A stretch of DNA of 64,000 nucleotides, from contig NZ_LN831026.1 in the NCBI RefSeq assembly GCF_001457455.1, positions 868,001-932,000 of the forward strand, written 5' to 3'. The notes under the pieces are model-generated. The model did not search any database, had not been told where the DNA came from, and saw only the letters and a program-made list of their open reading frames with translations. The translations under genes were made by a program, and so were the position numbers. The DNA comes from Corynebacterium diphtheriae. GTDB lineage: Bacteria > Actinomycetota > Actinomycetes > Mycobacteriales > Mycobacteriaceae. Of this stretch, positions 8,989 through 17,957 are shown piece by piece (position 1 is the stretch's first letter; every line of letters starts with the position of its first letter).

Positions 8989-9734
8989 ACGTCTCCGTAG
9001 TAATTCCTGCCCTCAACGAGGAAGCAACCGTGGCCGATGTGGTCGCATTGTCTAGGAGGGGGAGTGACGAGGTCATCGTCATCGACTCCGACTCCACAGA
9101 TGCCACCGCCGCCCGTGCGAAAGCGGCCGGAGCGAGCGTCGTTAATTGGCGCGACGTTGTGTCCTTGCCTCCGATCCCTGGTAAAGGCGAAGCCCTATGG
9201 CGGGGCGTTGCTGCCGCACGTGGCGATGTTGTTGTCTTCTTAGACGCTGATCTCACAGAAATTTCGCCCACTATTGTCGAGGACCTCGCTCGTCCGTTTA
9301 TCGACGATTCCGTCATGCTTGCGAAAGCCGCCTACACCCGTGGCGATGCGTCTGGCGGCGGCGGGCGCGTGACCGAGTTGACCGCCCGCCCCCTCCTAGA
9401 GGCGTTCTTCCCTGAGCTGGGGTTTGTGCGTCAGCCTCTAGGAGGGGAGTATGCCATTCGGCGCAGCGCAGCTCTTGATCTACCGTTTGTTGGCGGATAT
9501 GGCGTTGAGGTTGGTTTGCTTATCGACGTCTTCCGCTGCTTCGGTGCAGCGTCGATTGCGGAGGTTGAGGCTGGGCATCGTGGTCATCGTCACCGTCCGT
9601 TGCGTGAGCTTGCTCCTATGTCACGCGTGGTGGCGTCGACAATTCTGCAGCGTGCTGGTGTGGCTTCGGGGCTGGATGGGGTTGGACAGCGCCCTGCGAT
9701 ATCCTCCTTAGAAAGTGGCGTAGGAAAGGTGTGA
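8985..9734 (+). CDS. gpgS: Glucosyl-3-phosphoglycerate synthase
   Basis: A 249-residue GT-A fold glycosyltransferase. It transfers glucose from a nucleotide sugar to 3-phosphoglycerate, the first step towards glucosylglycerate and, in mycobacteria, methylglucose lipopolysaccharides. The visible motifs are VVIPALNEEATVADVV at the N-terminus, VIDSDSTDATAARA, GKGEALWRG and the metal-binding DAD in VVFLDADLTEISP. The start ATG at 8985 overlaps the folP2 stop (ATGA) and has the expected MNVSVVIPALNEE beginning. Adjacent folP2 and the DivIVA-like gene match the order in other actinobacteria. Three octamers of the dispersed family fall inside this one gene (9052, 9392, 9438). Confidence 0.85.
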   Translation: MNVSVVIPALNEEATVADVVALSRRGSDEVIVIDSDSTDATAARAKAAGASVVNWRDVVSLPPIPGKGEALWRGVAAARGDVVVFLDADLTEISPTIVEDLARPFIDDSVMLAKAAYTRGDASGGGGRVTELTARPLLEAFFPELGFVRQPLGGEYAIRRSAALDLPFVGGYGVEVGLLIDVFRCFGAASIAEVEAGHRGHRHRPLRELAPMSRVVASTILQRAGVASGLDGVGQRPAISSLESGVGKV

Positions 9735-9738
9735 GTTG

Positions 9739-10017
9739 ATGCTGTGGTGGATTGTTCTCCTCCTAGTCATGATGGTGGCTGTGGTGGTGTTGACCTTTGG
9801 GTTTGGTTCGGTGTTTGGTCGTGGCGATGGTGTGGTTTTGCCGGAGGTCGATCAGTTGATGGTGTCTAATGAGCGTGCGGTTCGTCGGGGCAGGGTGGAT
9901 GATGTCCGCTTTGATTCGGCGCTGTGGGGGTATAACCAGCAGCAGGTAGATCAGGTGATTGCGGCCTTGGAGTCTGAGATTGACCAGCTCAAGGGGCAGA
10001 CACGGGGTTTCAAATGA
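9739..10017 (+). CDS. Membrane-anchored DivIVA-domain protein
   Basis: A 92-residue protein. An N-terminal hydrophobic helix (about residues 3-25) is followed by a short linker and the DivIVA signature FDSALWGYNQQQVDQVIAAL, which in DivIVA/Wag31 proteins binds membrane and recruits the polar growth machinery. The coiled coil after it is very short, so it cannot polymerise as full DivIVA does. The start at ATG 9739 lies 4 bp after the gpgS stop, with AAAGGTG upstream. A helper role in polar growth or envelope synthesis is an inference from the domain. Confidence 0.75.
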   Translation: MLWWIVLLLVMMVAVVVLTFGFGSVFGRGDGVVLPEVDQLMVSNERAVRRGRVDDVRFDSALWGYNQQQVDQVIAALESEIDQLKGQTRGFK

Positions 10018-10103
10018 GGGTAGACTGAAATGCAGTCTCGTATCTTTGTGATATGTGGCGGCTTTTATTATTTGAATAAGCATGTAAGGAATCGGTGATC
10101 TGC

Positions 10104-10271
10104 ATGGCAGCCATGAAACCCCGCACGGGAAACGGTCCAATGGAGGCGGTTTTTGAGAGTCGTAAGATTGTGATGCGTATTCCTACCGATGGTGGTGGCC
10201 GCTTGGTCATCGAGATGAATAAAGAAGAGGCAGCAGAGCTGGGTGCTTTGCTGACAGAAGTTTCGCAGTAG
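10104..10271 (+). CDS. DUF3117 family small protein
   Basis: A 55-residue protein beginning MAAMKPRTGNGPMEAV, with RIPTDGGGRLVIEM in the middle and a final helix rich in Glu/Ala/Leu. It matches the highly conserved actinobacterial DUF3117 family (Rv1211 type), which is always about this size and of unknown function. It lies between the DivIVA-like gene and the RlmA-like methyltransferase in the same direction. The sequence is clearly protein-coding by conservation of the family start and end. Confidence 0.82.
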   Translation: MAAMKPRTGNGPMEAVFESRKIVMRIPTDGGGRLVIEMNKEEAAELGALLTEVSQ

Positions 10272-10297
10272 TTTTGCACAATAAGGAGTAGCCCTAG

Positions 10298-11167
10298 GTG
10301 CTGTCGCATGTTGTAGATGTTCTTGCGGATCCCATGGATGGTTCTGCGTTGACGCTTGTCGACGATAACCGCCGTCTGGTGTCTGAATCCGGCCATAGTT
10401 TTGATATTGCACGTCAGGGGTATGTGATCCTCGCTGGCGGTGCAGGTATTCGATACGTTGGCGATGATTCTTCTATGATCCACGCCCGCGAGACGTTCCT
10501 TTCGGGTGGCCATTTCGCGCCATTCGTCGAGGCCGTGAGTAATTCCGTTCACCTCGCCTTGGATGAGGCTAATGTTCCGGATGATGCCTCTCCTGTGATT
10601 TGTGAGGTCGGTGCCGGCACTGGCTACTACTTGGCACATGCACTGGATGACATTGAGAACTCTCGCGGCATTGGCATTGACGTTTCTGTGCCAGCGGCGA
10701 AGATGTTGAGCAAGTGCCATCCACGCGTGGGCGCTGTCGTAGCAGATGCATGGTCGCGATTGCCGCTTCGCGACGCCTCTATCGATGCCATTACCGTTGT
10801 CTTTGCACCTCGTAACGCCTCCGAGTTCGCCCGTGTGCTCAAACCTGGCGGCCAAGTTATCGTATTGACAGCCGACGCAGGTCACCTCGAAGAACTGCGC
10901 GAGCCTCTGGGCATTATCGGCGTGGAAAAGGACAAAGTCCAACGCATGATTGATCAAGCAGCAGACAACCTTGTGCCTGTTTCTGATCCAGAACCCATTG
11001 AGTTCACCATGCACTTAGATCAAGACTCCATCGCCTCCCAGATCGGTATGAGCCCCTCAGCTCGCCATATTCACCCCGATGTACTAGGAGAGAGGATTGC
11101 CACCCTCCCTAGTGTCATGGACGTGACCGCGCGTGCGATGATCACACGTTTTGCCAAGATCGATTAG
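10298..11167 (+). CDS. RlmA-like 23S rRNA (guanine-N1) methyltransferase
   Basis: A 289-residue class I SAM-dependent methyltransferase. The N-terminal part, VLADPMDGSALTLVDDNRRLVSESGHSFDIARQGYV, matches the RlmA/RrmA lead-in, and the SAM motif EVGAGTGYYL is near residue 108. E. coli RlmA has a four-cysteine zinc finger at its N-terminus; here the cysteines are missing (ADPMDG in place of a CPxC pair), so RNA recognition may differ. RlmA-II type enzymes of Gram-positives give resistance to tylosin-like drugs. The start is GTG 10298, with AAGGAG upstream. It is followed by a strong terminator. Confidence 0.75.
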   Translation: MLSHVVDVLADPMDGSALTLVDDNRRLVSESGHSFDIARQGYVILAGGAGIRYVGDDSSMIHARETFLSGGHFAPFVEAVSNSVHLALDEANVPDDASPVICEVGAGTGYYLAHALDDIENSRGIGIDVSVPAAKMLSKCHPRVGAVVADAWSRLPLRDASIDAITVVFAPRNASEFARVLKPGGQVIVLTADAGHLEELREPLGIIGVEKDKVQRMIDQAADNLVPVSDPEPIEFTMHLDQDSIASQIGMSPSARHIHPDVLGERIATLPSVMDVTARAMITRFAKID

Positions 11168-11176
11168 TTCTTAACC

Positions 11177-11216
11177 AAAAAGATGGCGACGGGAATTATT
11201 CCCGTCGCCATCTTTT
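11177..11216. terminator. Bidirectional terminator between convergent genes
   Basis: A near-perfect inverted repeat (AAAAAGATGGCGACGGGAAT with its complement) has A-rich and T-rich flanks. It separates the plus-strand RlmA-like gene from the minus-strand GH32-like gene and should stop transcription from both sides. Confidence 0.85.
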
Positions 11217-11224
11217 ATGCTCGT

Positions 11225-12637
11225 TTAGCCGAGTGGCTTTGTCACGTCGCTGCGGAGGATGTCAGCGCCGTCGCTTGCCTGCGGTGTAAAGGCTTCACAG
11301 TAGCCGTTGAAGTACACACGGCTAGCCATGGCGATTTGTCCGCCGTCAGCGAAGACTTCCACGGTGGAACCGTCAACGATGATTGTTACGGAGTCGGTGT
11401 CGTCTTCTGTCAATGGTGCAACGGCGATGTCATCGCCTTCGTGGTGAGGATTCATGGAGCGATCGAGCTCTAGGAGGTCGCCATAGTGAGTAATCTTTGC
11501 GGCGATATTTCCGGTGGTATCGACGAGCTCCACGGTTACTTTCTCTCCTAGAGGTACGTCTAGGAGGCCAGTCCACATGATTGCGTGGTCGGAGTCGCGG
11601 ATGGCGTCGGGAAGCCCTGCGACGGGGGTGTGGTAGATCTTTCCGCCTTGGAGGGTCATGCGTCGTGGTAGTGAGAGGCAGTTGGCCCATTGTTCTTCGC
11701 GGAAGCTGAGGTGGGTGGTGGCGTCGTCGAGACGTCCGATTCCGTTCATGAGTCCGAAGACGTGGGCGTGGCTGTAGCGGTGTTCGGGGGCCACGCTGCT
11801 GCTGAGGTGGGAGGTGTAGTTGGTGTTGCGTGGTCGGGTGAAGTCGTGTCCGTAGTCGATGCGGGTGAAGGGGGAGACGACGGTGAAGATGTTGTTGTGG
11901 AGTTTGCCAACGAGGTAGCCGGAGCGGTCGATGCCGCCGATTTCGATGGTGACGATGAGGATGTCGTAGACGTTTTGGTCGATTTCGTCGCGGAGGCGAA
12001 TGATTCGTGGTGCGACGAGGCGTTCGCCTTCGATGCCGGAGTTTCCTACGACTTTTAGTGGTCCGCGTAGTTCCCAATCGGTTCCGTTTTCGGAGTCGAG
12101 GATGACGAGGGTGGGTTCGTCCATGTCGCCGGTGACAGCGAGCATGATCCAACCGGAGTGGCCTTCGTCGCGGTCATCGGCGGTGACCCAGTTGGGAACT
12201 ACACAGGGGGAGCGGAAGTTGGTGTAGCCGCCTTGGTCTGTGACTACTTGTCCGAGCCTTGTGACGTGGGGGTCGGTGGTTGTCGCATCATCGTTGACGT
12301 CATAGGTGGTGGCGTCTAGATCGGTGATTTCGGCCAGATGGATTGAGTCGCCTTCGTTTGTGATGCTGGTGAAATAAAGGCGGGTGGTGTTGCCATCAGA
12401 GGTGACAGATCCTGCGCGCAGTCGGATTTCGTCTCCTTGTGGGGCGATAACGTCATCACAGATTTCCCAGTTAAAGGGGGCGGTGGTGGCGTAGTCGTGG
12501 GCCCAGCGGGAGGGCGCTGTCGCTTTGGGGCGGAACTGATGGAAGAGGTGCCACGTGGTGCCGTCGAAAAGCGCACCTGCAGGGGCATCGAGGATTCCGA
12601 TTTCTGGGGTGACATGGAGTTCTGGCCGATGTGTCAT
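11225..12637 (-). CDS. GH32-like protein with altered catalytic motifs
   Basis: A 470-residue protein with the five-bladed propeller plus C-terminal beta-sandwich layout of GH32 sucrases and fructosidases. The C-terminal domain ends in the typical DGSTVEVFADGG and RVYF, and DYGHDFTRPRNT matches the GH32 D-x-G-x-D-F-Y-A-P region. The active-site motifs depart from the family: the nucleophile block W-M-N-D-P-N-G reads ILDAPAG, so alanine replaces the nucleophile aspartate, and R-D-P reads FRSP. Hydrolysis by the standard mechanism is therefore doubtful. It could bind sugar, or use the neighbouring aspartate. It starts 9 bp after the acetolactate decarboxylase stop, so they form one minus-strand unit. 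Confidence 0.7.
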   Translation of the reverse strand: MTHRPELHVTPEIGILDAPAGALFDGTTWHLFHQFRPKATAPSRWAHDYATTAPFNWEICDDVIAPQGDEIRLRAGSVTSDGNTTRLYFTSITNEGDSIHLAEITDLDATTYDVNDDATTTDPHVTRLGQVVTDQGGYTNFRSPCVVPNWVTADDRDEGHSGWIMLAVTGDMDEPTLVILDSENGTDWELRGPLKVVGNSGIEGERLVAPRIIRLRDEIDQNVYDILIVTIEIGGIDRSGYLVGKLHNNIFTVVSPFTRIDYGHDFTRPRNTNYTSHLSSSVAPEHRYSHAHVFGLMNGIGRLDDATTHLSFREEQWANCLSLPRRMTLQGGKIYHTPVAGLPDAIRDSDHAIMWTGLLDVPLGEKVTVELVDTTGNIAAKITHYGDLLELDRSMNPHHEGDDIAVAPLTEDDTDSVTIIVDGSTVEVFADGGQIAMASRVYFNGYCEAFTPQASDGADILRSDVTKPLG

Positions 12638-12646
12638 CGCGGTGGG

Positions 12647-13387
12647 TTAGCCTTTCACTTCGGTTGCGTGGATTTGTGCGTCGAGGTCGTCTGGCGCCAA
12701 GGATGCTTTGCTGAAGTCTTGGGTCAGCGGCAGGCGCAGCTGGAGGTCGGTTCCTGGGCAGACTTCGATGGTGCCTTCAGACATGGTGAAGTCGAGGACG
12801 TGGCCGCCGCTGGTGCGGTCGGTGTCGATGAAGTGGACGTGGCAGCCAGGTACGCCTATGCCTTTTTCATAGATGGGGGTTCTAAAACCAGCTACGACAC
12901 CGGAGACGTTGGTGAATTCGAGTTCGGCGTCGTCGCCAGTCGCTTGTGTCATCGGGCGGTAAGGGCGTTCTTGCTTGGTCACGGTGCGGACGCTGACTGA
13001 TGAGAACATTCCGGAAATACGTACCGCATACATGTAGTTTTCGCTGGGTAGGAGGGAGGTGATGAAGTCACTGAGTTCGCTCCTGTGCATGCCTCGTGGT
13101 ACACGAGCTTTAAGCCGTGGCACAAAGTTTGTGGCGATGGCGAATGGACTGCGTTGTGTAAGCGCTGCTTCACTGGCGGATCCGTCGCCACGAAGTTGGT
13201 AGCAGACTCCGTCGAGGATGACCATTTCCCCGTCGAGGGCATCAAATGTGCCTATGCCGAAGTTGCCGTGTCCCAGTAATTCGCCGATGGAAATTTCACC
13301 GTCATAGATACCGTCTAGGAGGGCGGTCATGAGTGAGCTTTGGAAAATCGTATGGCGCTCAGCGAGCAGCGCGTTATGGTCATCCAT
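12647..13387 (-). CDS. Alpha-acetolactate decarboxylase
   Basis: A 246-residue ALDC of the BudA/AldB family, which converts 2-acetolactate to acetoin and CO2 in the cytoplasm and drains overflow pyruvate. Family landmarks are LMTALLDGIYDGEISIGELL, HGNFGIGTFDALDGEMVILDG, and the zinc-ligand stretch GCHVHFIDTDRTSGGHVLDF with its histidines, plus the conserved Glu near the C-terminal beta strands. The start is ATG 13387. Only 1 nt separates it from a stable hairpin (13389-13415), so no exposed ribosome-binding site is visible. It is co-directional with the GH32-like gene downstream and glgA upstream. No acetolactate synthase is nearby. Confidence 0.9.
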   Translation of the reverse strand: MDDHNALLAERHTIFQSSLMTALLDGIYDGEISIGELLGHGNFGIGTFDALDGEMVILDGVCYQLRGDGSASEAALTQRSPFAIATNFVPRLKARVPRGMHRSELSDFITSLLPSENYMYAVRISGMFSSVSVRTVTKQERPYRPMTQATGDDAELEFTNVSGVVAGFRTPIYEKGIGVPGCHVHFIDTDRTSGGHVLDFTMSEGTIEVCPGTDLQLRLPLTQDFSKASLAPDDLDAQIHATEVKG

Positions 13388-13388
13388 G

Positions 13389-13415
13389 CCCGCCCACCAT
13401 AGTCGTGTGGGCGGG
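13389..13415 (-). promoter_or_regulatory. Hairpin directly upstream of the aldC start codon
   Basis: Nine base pairs (CCCGCCCAC with GTGGGCGGG) close a 9-nt loop between glgA and the acetolactate decarboxylase gene. On the minus strand it ends 1 nt before the ATG. There is no U-tract on that side (the T-run is on the plus side), so it is not a typical terminator for glgA. It would occlude the translation start region, which suggests attenuation or RNA processing. This is inference only. Confidence 0.5.
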
Positions 13416-13439
13416 ATTTTGCAGCGGACCCCCTATTTT

Positions 13440-14612
13440 CTATAGGAGGGAGGAGTACACATCGACGGTTTGTTGTGCGATGGAGTCCCACGAGAACTCG
13501 GATACTGCGCGGTTGCGTCCTGCTATACCGAAAGCTGCGGCGCGTTTTCGATCGGCGACCATGGCGTTGACGGCTTCGGCGAGGTCGTGTTCGAAGGTAT
13601 CGGTGTCGTTGGGGTCGTAGTGGACGAGGCTTCCGGTGGTGCCGTCGACGACTACCTCGGGGATTCCGCCCACATCTGAGGCGACAACGGCGGTGGCGCA
13701 TGCCATGGCCTCGAGATTGACGATTCCGAGTGGTTCGTAGATGGAGGGGCAGACGAAAGCGTCAGCGGCGGTGAGGATCTCTTGAATCTTGTCCTTGCTC
13801 AGCATTTCTTGTACCCAAACAACGCCTTCGCGTTCTGCTTGTAGTTCTTCTACGAGGTGTTGGGTGCGTGCCGCAATTTCTGGGGTGTCGGGGGCTCCGG
13901 CGCACAAAACGAGCTGGACTCCTGGGCTGAAGTAGCGAGCGGCTTTGACTAAGTGTTCCACGCCTTTTTGGCGTGTGATTCGGCCAACAAAGGCGACTAT
14001 GGGCTGGTCTGGTTTGATCCCGAGGTCGCGGAGTACTGAGTGTTCGGCGTCGTCAAAAGTGGGGCGTGGTTGCCAAAGCTGTGTGTCGATGCCGTTGAGT
14101 ACGACGCGGATTTTATCGGCGTCGATGCGCGGGTAAGCACGCAGAATAGCGTCTTTCATTCCGGCTGACACTGCGATCACAGCGTCGGCGTATTCCATGG
14201 CATTTTGTTCTGACCAGGAGGAAACATCGTAGCCACCACCAAGTTGTTCCCGCTTCCATGGGCGGTCGGGTTCGAGGGAGTGGGCTGTGACGATGTGGGG
14301 TACTTCGTGAAGAAGCCCCGCTAGATGCCCTCCTAGTCCCGTGTACCACGTGTGGGAGTGGACTACATCAGCGTGGGCTGCGGCGTGTGCCATGCGTAGT
14401 CCTGTGGACATGGTTTGTAGGGCGGCGTTGGCCGAGGTGAGTTCAGGGTCAACGCCATAGGTGTAGACGTTGTCTTCGTTTCGTGGAGCGCCCATGCAAT
14501 GGACGTCGACGTCGACAATGTCGCGCATGTGGCGGGTGAGCTCGGCGACGTGAACTCCTGCACCGCCGTAGATCTCAGGTGGGTATTCTTTGGTCATCAT
14601 CGCAACTCTCAT
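13440..14612 (-). CDS. glgA: Glycogen synthase, GT4 actinobacterial type
   Basis: A 390-residue GT-B glycosyltransferase. It extends alpha-1,4-glucan from ADP-glucose (relatives also make maltose 1-phosphate, GlgM). The N-terminus [25 protein letters not shown] is typical of actinobacterial GlgA. The donor-binding [16 protein letters not shown] and the E-x7-E retaining motif in [17 protein letters not shown] (about residue 300) are intact. It is divergent from glgC at 14715 with about 100 bp between starts, the standard pairing of the glycogen pathway. A short octamer-like ATAGGAGG occurs at the stop. Confidence 0.92.
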   Translation of the reverse strand: MRVAMMTKEYPPEIYGGAGVHVAELTRHMRDIVDVDVHCMGAPRNEDNVYTYGVDPELTSANAALQTMSTGLRMAHAAAHADVVHSHTWYTGLGGHLAGLLHEVPHIVTAHSLEPDRPWKREQLGGGYDVSSWSEQNAMEYADAVIAVSAGMKDAILRAYPRIDADKIRVVLNGIDTQLWQPRPTFDDAEHSVLRDLGIKPDQPIVAFVGRITRQKGVEHLVKAARYFSPGVQLVLCAGAPDTPEIAARTQHLVEELQAEREGVVWVQEMLSKDKIQEILTAADAFVCPSIYEPLGIVNLEAMACATAVVASDVGGIPEVVVDGTTGSLVHYDPNDTDTFEHDLAEAVNAMVADRKRAAAFGIAGRNRAVSEFSWDSIAQQTVDVYSSLL

Positions 14613-14714
14613 ACTTCCGAGAGTAACGGGCTATGGACCATTTTGTGGGGTGTTCTGTGTCTTATTGTTGGCAAACCTGCCCGCGGGGCGGAAATTCTCG
14701 ATAGATTGGGCTTT

Positions 14715-15932
14715 GTGAGGAGTAAACAGAACGTTTTAGCAATTGTCCTTGCCGGTGGAGAAGGTAAGCGGCTGTTCCCGCTCACCGAAGATCGTGCCAA
14801 GCCAGCTGTTCCTTTCGGCGGTACGTACCGGCTTATCGATTTCGTGTTGTCTAACCTAGTCAATGCCGGATATTTAAAGATTTGTGTGCTGACTCAGTAC
14901 AAGTCTCATTCCCTTGACCGCCATATTTCCCAGGCGTGGCAGTTCAGCGGCCCTACCAGTCAGTACATTGCGTCGGTGCCGGCGCAGCAGCGTTTGGGGA
15001 AGCGCTGGTACATGGGCTCCGCGGATGCAATTTTGCAGTCGTTGAACTTGGTGTACGACGAGCGTCCTGATTATGTTTTGGTGTTTGGTGCTGACCATGT
15101 TTACCGCATGGATCCTGAGCAAATGGTGGCAGACCATATTGCTTCAGGTAAGGCCGTGACCGTTGCAGGAATTCGTGTGCCTCGTTCGGAAGCGAGCGCA
15201 TTTGGTTGCATTCAAGCAGATGAAAATAACAACATCACTGAGTTTTTGGAAAAGCCAGCGGATCCTCCCGGTACGCCTGATGATCCGTCGATGACGTTTG
15301 CCTCCATGGGAAATTACGTCTTTTCTACAGATGCCCTCATTCAGGCGTTGAAAGAAGACGAAAACAATCCCGATTCCGAGCACGATATGGGTGGAGACAT
15401 CATCCCATATTTCGTGAGCATGGGTCAGGCGAATGTTTACGACTTCAACAAGAATGTTGTGCCTGGTTCCACCGACCGTGATCGGGCTTACTGGCGCGAC
15501 GTTGGTACCGTCGACGCCTTCTACGAGGCGCATATGGATTTGATCTCTGTGCACCCAGTGTTCAACCTCTACAACCAGCAGTGGCCTATTCGTTCCACCG
15601 AGCGTGGCGACCTGCCACCAGCGAAGTTCGTTCAGGGTGGTATCGCACAGGCTTCTATGGTTGCCCAAGGCTCCATCGTGTCCGGTTCTACTGTGCGTAA
15701 CTCGGTTGTCTCTACTGATGTTGTGGTGGAAGAAGGCGCCACAGTCGAAGGCTCCGTGATTATGCCAGGTGCGCGCATCGGCAAGGGGGCAGTGGTGCGT
15801 CACTGCATCTTGGATAAGAACGTGGTCGTTTCCGACGGTCAAGTCATTGGCGTTGATCGTGAGCGCGATGAGCTACGCTTCCAGATCAGCCCAGGTGGCG
15901 TGGTAGTCGTCGGTAAGAACTCCGTCGTATAA
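14715..15932 (+). CDS. glgC: Glucose-1-phosphate adenylyltransferase
   Basis: A 405-residue ADP-glucose pyrophosphorylase, which makes ADP-glucose from glucose 1-phosphate and ATP, the committed step of glycogen synthesis. The N-terminal motif [28 protein letters not shown] holds the nucleotide and activator residues. [21 protein letters not shown] and [14 protein letters not shown] form the sugar site. The C-terminal part is a left-handed beta helix with [21 protein letters not shown] set the start at GTG 14715 ([15 protein letters not shown]), matching the family; the open frame extends further upstream without homology. Its divergent partner is glgA. Confidence 0.93.
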   Translation: MRSKQNVLAIVLAGGEGKRLFPLTEDRAKPAVPFGGTYRLIDFVLSNLVNAGYLKICVLTQYKSHSLDRHISQAWQFSGPTSQYIASVPAQQRLGKRWYMGSADAILQSLNLVYDERPDYVLVFGADHVYRMDPEQMVADHIASGKAVTVAGIRVPRSEASAFGCIQADENNNITEFLEKPADPPGTPDDPSMTFASMGNYVFSTDALIQALKEDENNPDSEHDMGGDIIPYFVSMGQANVYDFNKNVVPGSTDRDRAYWRDVGTVDAFYEAHMDLISVHPVFNLYNQQWPIRSTERGDLPPAKFVQGGIAQASMVAQGSIVSGSTVRNSVVSTDVVVEEGATVEGSVIMPGARIGKGAVVRHCILDKNVVVSDGQVIGVDRERDELRFQISPGGVVVVGKNSVV

Positions 15933-15939
15933 AATCTAA

Positions 15940-15970
15940 GGGAGGCATCGATTGCTTGTCGACGCCTCCC
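15940..15970 (+). terminator. Terminator of glgC
   Basis: The inverted repeat GGGAGGC (15940-15946) with GCCTCCC (15964-15970), extended by TCGA pairs, lies 8 bp after the glgC stop and before the convergent O-methyltransferase gene. The downstream T content is modest. Confidence 0.6.
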
Positions 15971-15990
15971 TCTGTAGTTTCCACCGAGCG

Positions 15991-16668
15991 TTAAAGCTTG
16001 GTAATAAGCGTTGTTCCCCCTCCTAGTGGAAGGCGGCACACGACAACCTGATCGAGGTTGCGAACATAATCATCTGCCTCACGAGCTGCAACCGTTTCTC
16101 GATCTTTGCGCGTGGAATCAGCCACGGTGCCGTCGAGAAGCGTGTCAGGTAGAACTAGGACGCCGCCGCTGGCAAGCAGTGGCAGGGAAGCGTCGATAAA
16201 TGCGCGAAGGTCAAGAGGGGCTACTTCGCCGAAAATGACCTGATACTGGCCTCGTGCTAATCGTCCCATCACATCCAGTGGACGAGAGGGCAAAAACCTA
16301 ATCCGTGAGGAACCATAGCCCGCATCGCGGAAAGCTTTCTTGGCGCGTTTTTGGTGCTCAGGCTCCGGATCGATACACGTCAAGATGCCTTTTTCGCCAA
16401 GGCCGGCTAGGAGGTGGAGGCCCACCACACTCGCTGCTGGGGTAACCGCAATAGCGCCGTGGGCGCGCGATACCCCCGCCAACGTGGTCAACAGCTGGCC
16501 CGTAATGGAATCGGGGACATGGAGCCCAAATTCCTGCGCATCCTCGCGCGCGGTGGCTAAAGCGTCACTCACGTCGGTCGTGGAGTCAATGTAGTTGCGA
16601 ATAAAGTCTGATGGAGCGTTCACAATCGACAGTGTATGTCTAGGAGGAGGGGATTGTGGTGGCGACAT
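15991..16668 (-). CDS. O-methyltransferase, SAM-dependent (Rv1220c-like)
   Basis: A 225-residue class I methyltransferase of the O-methyltransferase 3 family. The N-terminal helices (IRNYIDSTTDVSDALATAREDAQEFG) precede a Rossmann core with the SAM loop VVGLHLLAGLGEKGILTCIDPEPEHQ, followed by the metal-region GEVAPLDLRAFIDASLPLL and the C-terminal LPLGGGTTLI. Homologues sit next to sigE in mycobacteria and corynebacteria, and the gene here is divergent from sigE. The acceptor is unknown. The start is uncertain: ATG 16668 gives the full length, while GTG 16623 (VNAPSDF) fits the family N-terminus better. Neither has a good Shine-Dalgarno. Confidence 0.8.
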   Translation of the reverse strand: MSPPQSPPPRHTLSIVNAPSDFIRNYIDSTTDVSDALATAREDAQEFGLHVPDSITGQLLTTLAGVSRAHGAIAVTPAASVVGLHLLAGLGEKGILTCIDPEPEHQKRAKKAFRDAGYGSSRIRFLPSRPLDVMGRLARGQYQVIFGEVAPLDLRAFIDASLPLLASGGVLVLPDTLLDGTVADSTRKDRETVAAREADDYVRNLDQVVVCRLPLGGGTTLITKL

Positions 16669-16822
16669 GGGCCCAACACCAAAGGTTGTGACGCCTGTTA
16701 ACAGTGTGAATGCTGCAAACAGATCACCATAAGGTCACAATCTGAGAACAATTATGCGTTGCCAGCCTTTTTGCAGGAACTTGGCTGGTTTTCCTCAGAA
16801 CAGTCCGGCACAATCAACAACC

Positions 16823-17473
16823 ATGACATACACGCACGGCTCCGCCCTCCCTAGCACCGACGACGTCACCATCGACGCCGACGTAGCCACCGAGGAATTG
16901 ACTGGAACCGCAGCTTTCGACGCAGGCGTAGGCGACATGCCTTCATGGGAAGAACTCGTTGCCCAACACGCCGATAGCGTTTACCGTCTAGCCTTCCGCC
17001 TTTCCGGTAATCAGCACGACGCGGAAGACTTGACCCAAGAAACCTTCATGCGTGTATTCCGGTCGCTCAAAGGCTATCAACCTGGAACCTTCGAAGGCTG
17101 GTTGCACCGTATCACCACCAACTTATTCCTCGACATGGTGCGCCACCGTACAAAAATTCGTATGGAGGCCCTACCTGAAGATTACGAACGCGTTCCAGGT
17201 ACGGACATGACGCCCGAGCAGGCGTACAACGTGTCTAACTTGGATCCAGCGCTTCAAAAGGCTCTCGACGACCTCAGCCCTGACTTCCGCGTCGCCGTCG
17301 TGCTTTGCGACGTCGTAGGCATGAGCTATGACGAAATCGCAGACACCTTAGGTGTGAAAATGGGCACCGTTCGTTCCCGAATCCACCGCGGACGCTCCCA
17401 ATTGCGTGCACATTTGGAGAACCAAGCAACCAGCGATGAAGGTGCCCAACTCCTCCTAGCCACTGGGAGATAA
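16823..17473 (+). CDS. sigE: ECF sigma factor SigE
   Basis: A 216-residue extracytoplasmic-function sigma factor that directs RNA polymerase to envelope- and heat-stress promoters. Region 2 spans about residues 50-115 ([29 protein letters not shown]), and region 4 covers [44 protein letters not shown]. The start at ATG 16823 matches known SigE proteins; an in-frame extension to 16754 lacks similarity. The next gene encodes its anti-sigma factor, the standard regulatory pair. The C-terminus includes a CCTCCTAG octamer read as Leu-Leu-Ala. Confidence 0.92.
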   Translation: MTYTHGSALPSTDDVTIDADVATEELTGTAAFDAGVGDMPSWEELVAQHADSVYRLAFRLSGNQHDAEDLTQETFMRVFRSLKGYQPGTFEGWLHRITTNLFLDMVRHRTKIRMEALPEDYERVPGTDMTPEQAYNVSNLDPALQKALDDLSPDFRVAVVLCDVVGMSYDEIADTLGVKMGTVRSRIHRGRSQLRAHLENQATSDEGAQLLLATGR

Positions 17474-17513
17474 AATCGGGGTACAGTTCGATGGCGGAGG
17501 TGACTATTACCAG

Positions 17514-17927
17514 ATGAAAAAAGAACACTCCCCTAAAAACAAGGTGCGTCACTTCGCATCAGTGGAGCATCTCAACCCCGAGGCTGTGGCAGCTTTTGTT
17601 GACAACGAGCTCAGCCCCGCGGCAGCACATCGTGCCAAAATTCATCTGGTTCACTGCCCCGAGTGCAGGGAGGAAATCCATCGCCAGCGTCGCGCAGCCG
17701 ATCGGCTTCGCGACGGCAACAATTCGGACATGCGGCCTTCTTCTGATTTGATCGCCAAACTGCAATCGATTGCTGCTTGTTGCCCCGATGGGCCTACGGC
17801 GGAGGAAGTGCCGTTATCCCCCCAATCCCTCCTAGACAAATTGGATGGGGTTGCTAGAAATATTTACAAAACTACAAAGACTCTTCGTGAGGCACGCAAC
17901 GAAGCCTTGCGACAGTACGATCGTTAA
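17514..17927 (+). CDS. cseE: Zinc anti-sigma factor (CseE/RseA)
   Basis: A 137-residue soluble anti-sigma factor of the ZAS type. The N-terminal domain carries the zinc motif H-x3-C-x2-C as HLVHCPEC (about residues 43-50), after AVAAFVDNELSPAAAHRAKIH. In homologues it binds SigE and releases it on oxidative, heat or surface stress. No membrane helix is present, as in mycobacterial RseA. It begins 40 bp after sigE in the same direction, so the two are very probably co-transcribed. The C-terminal region is variable and ends before tatB. Confidence 0.87.
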   Translation: MKKEHSPKNKVRHFASVEHLNPEAVAAFVDNELSPAAAHRAKIHLVHCPECREEIHRQRRAADRLRDGNNSDMRPSSDLIAKLQSIAACCPDGPTAEEVPLSPQSLLDKLDGVARNIYKTTKTLREARNEALRQYDR

Positions 17928-17957
17928 AATTTCGGTCAACAGGCTAGAGTAGGAGGG

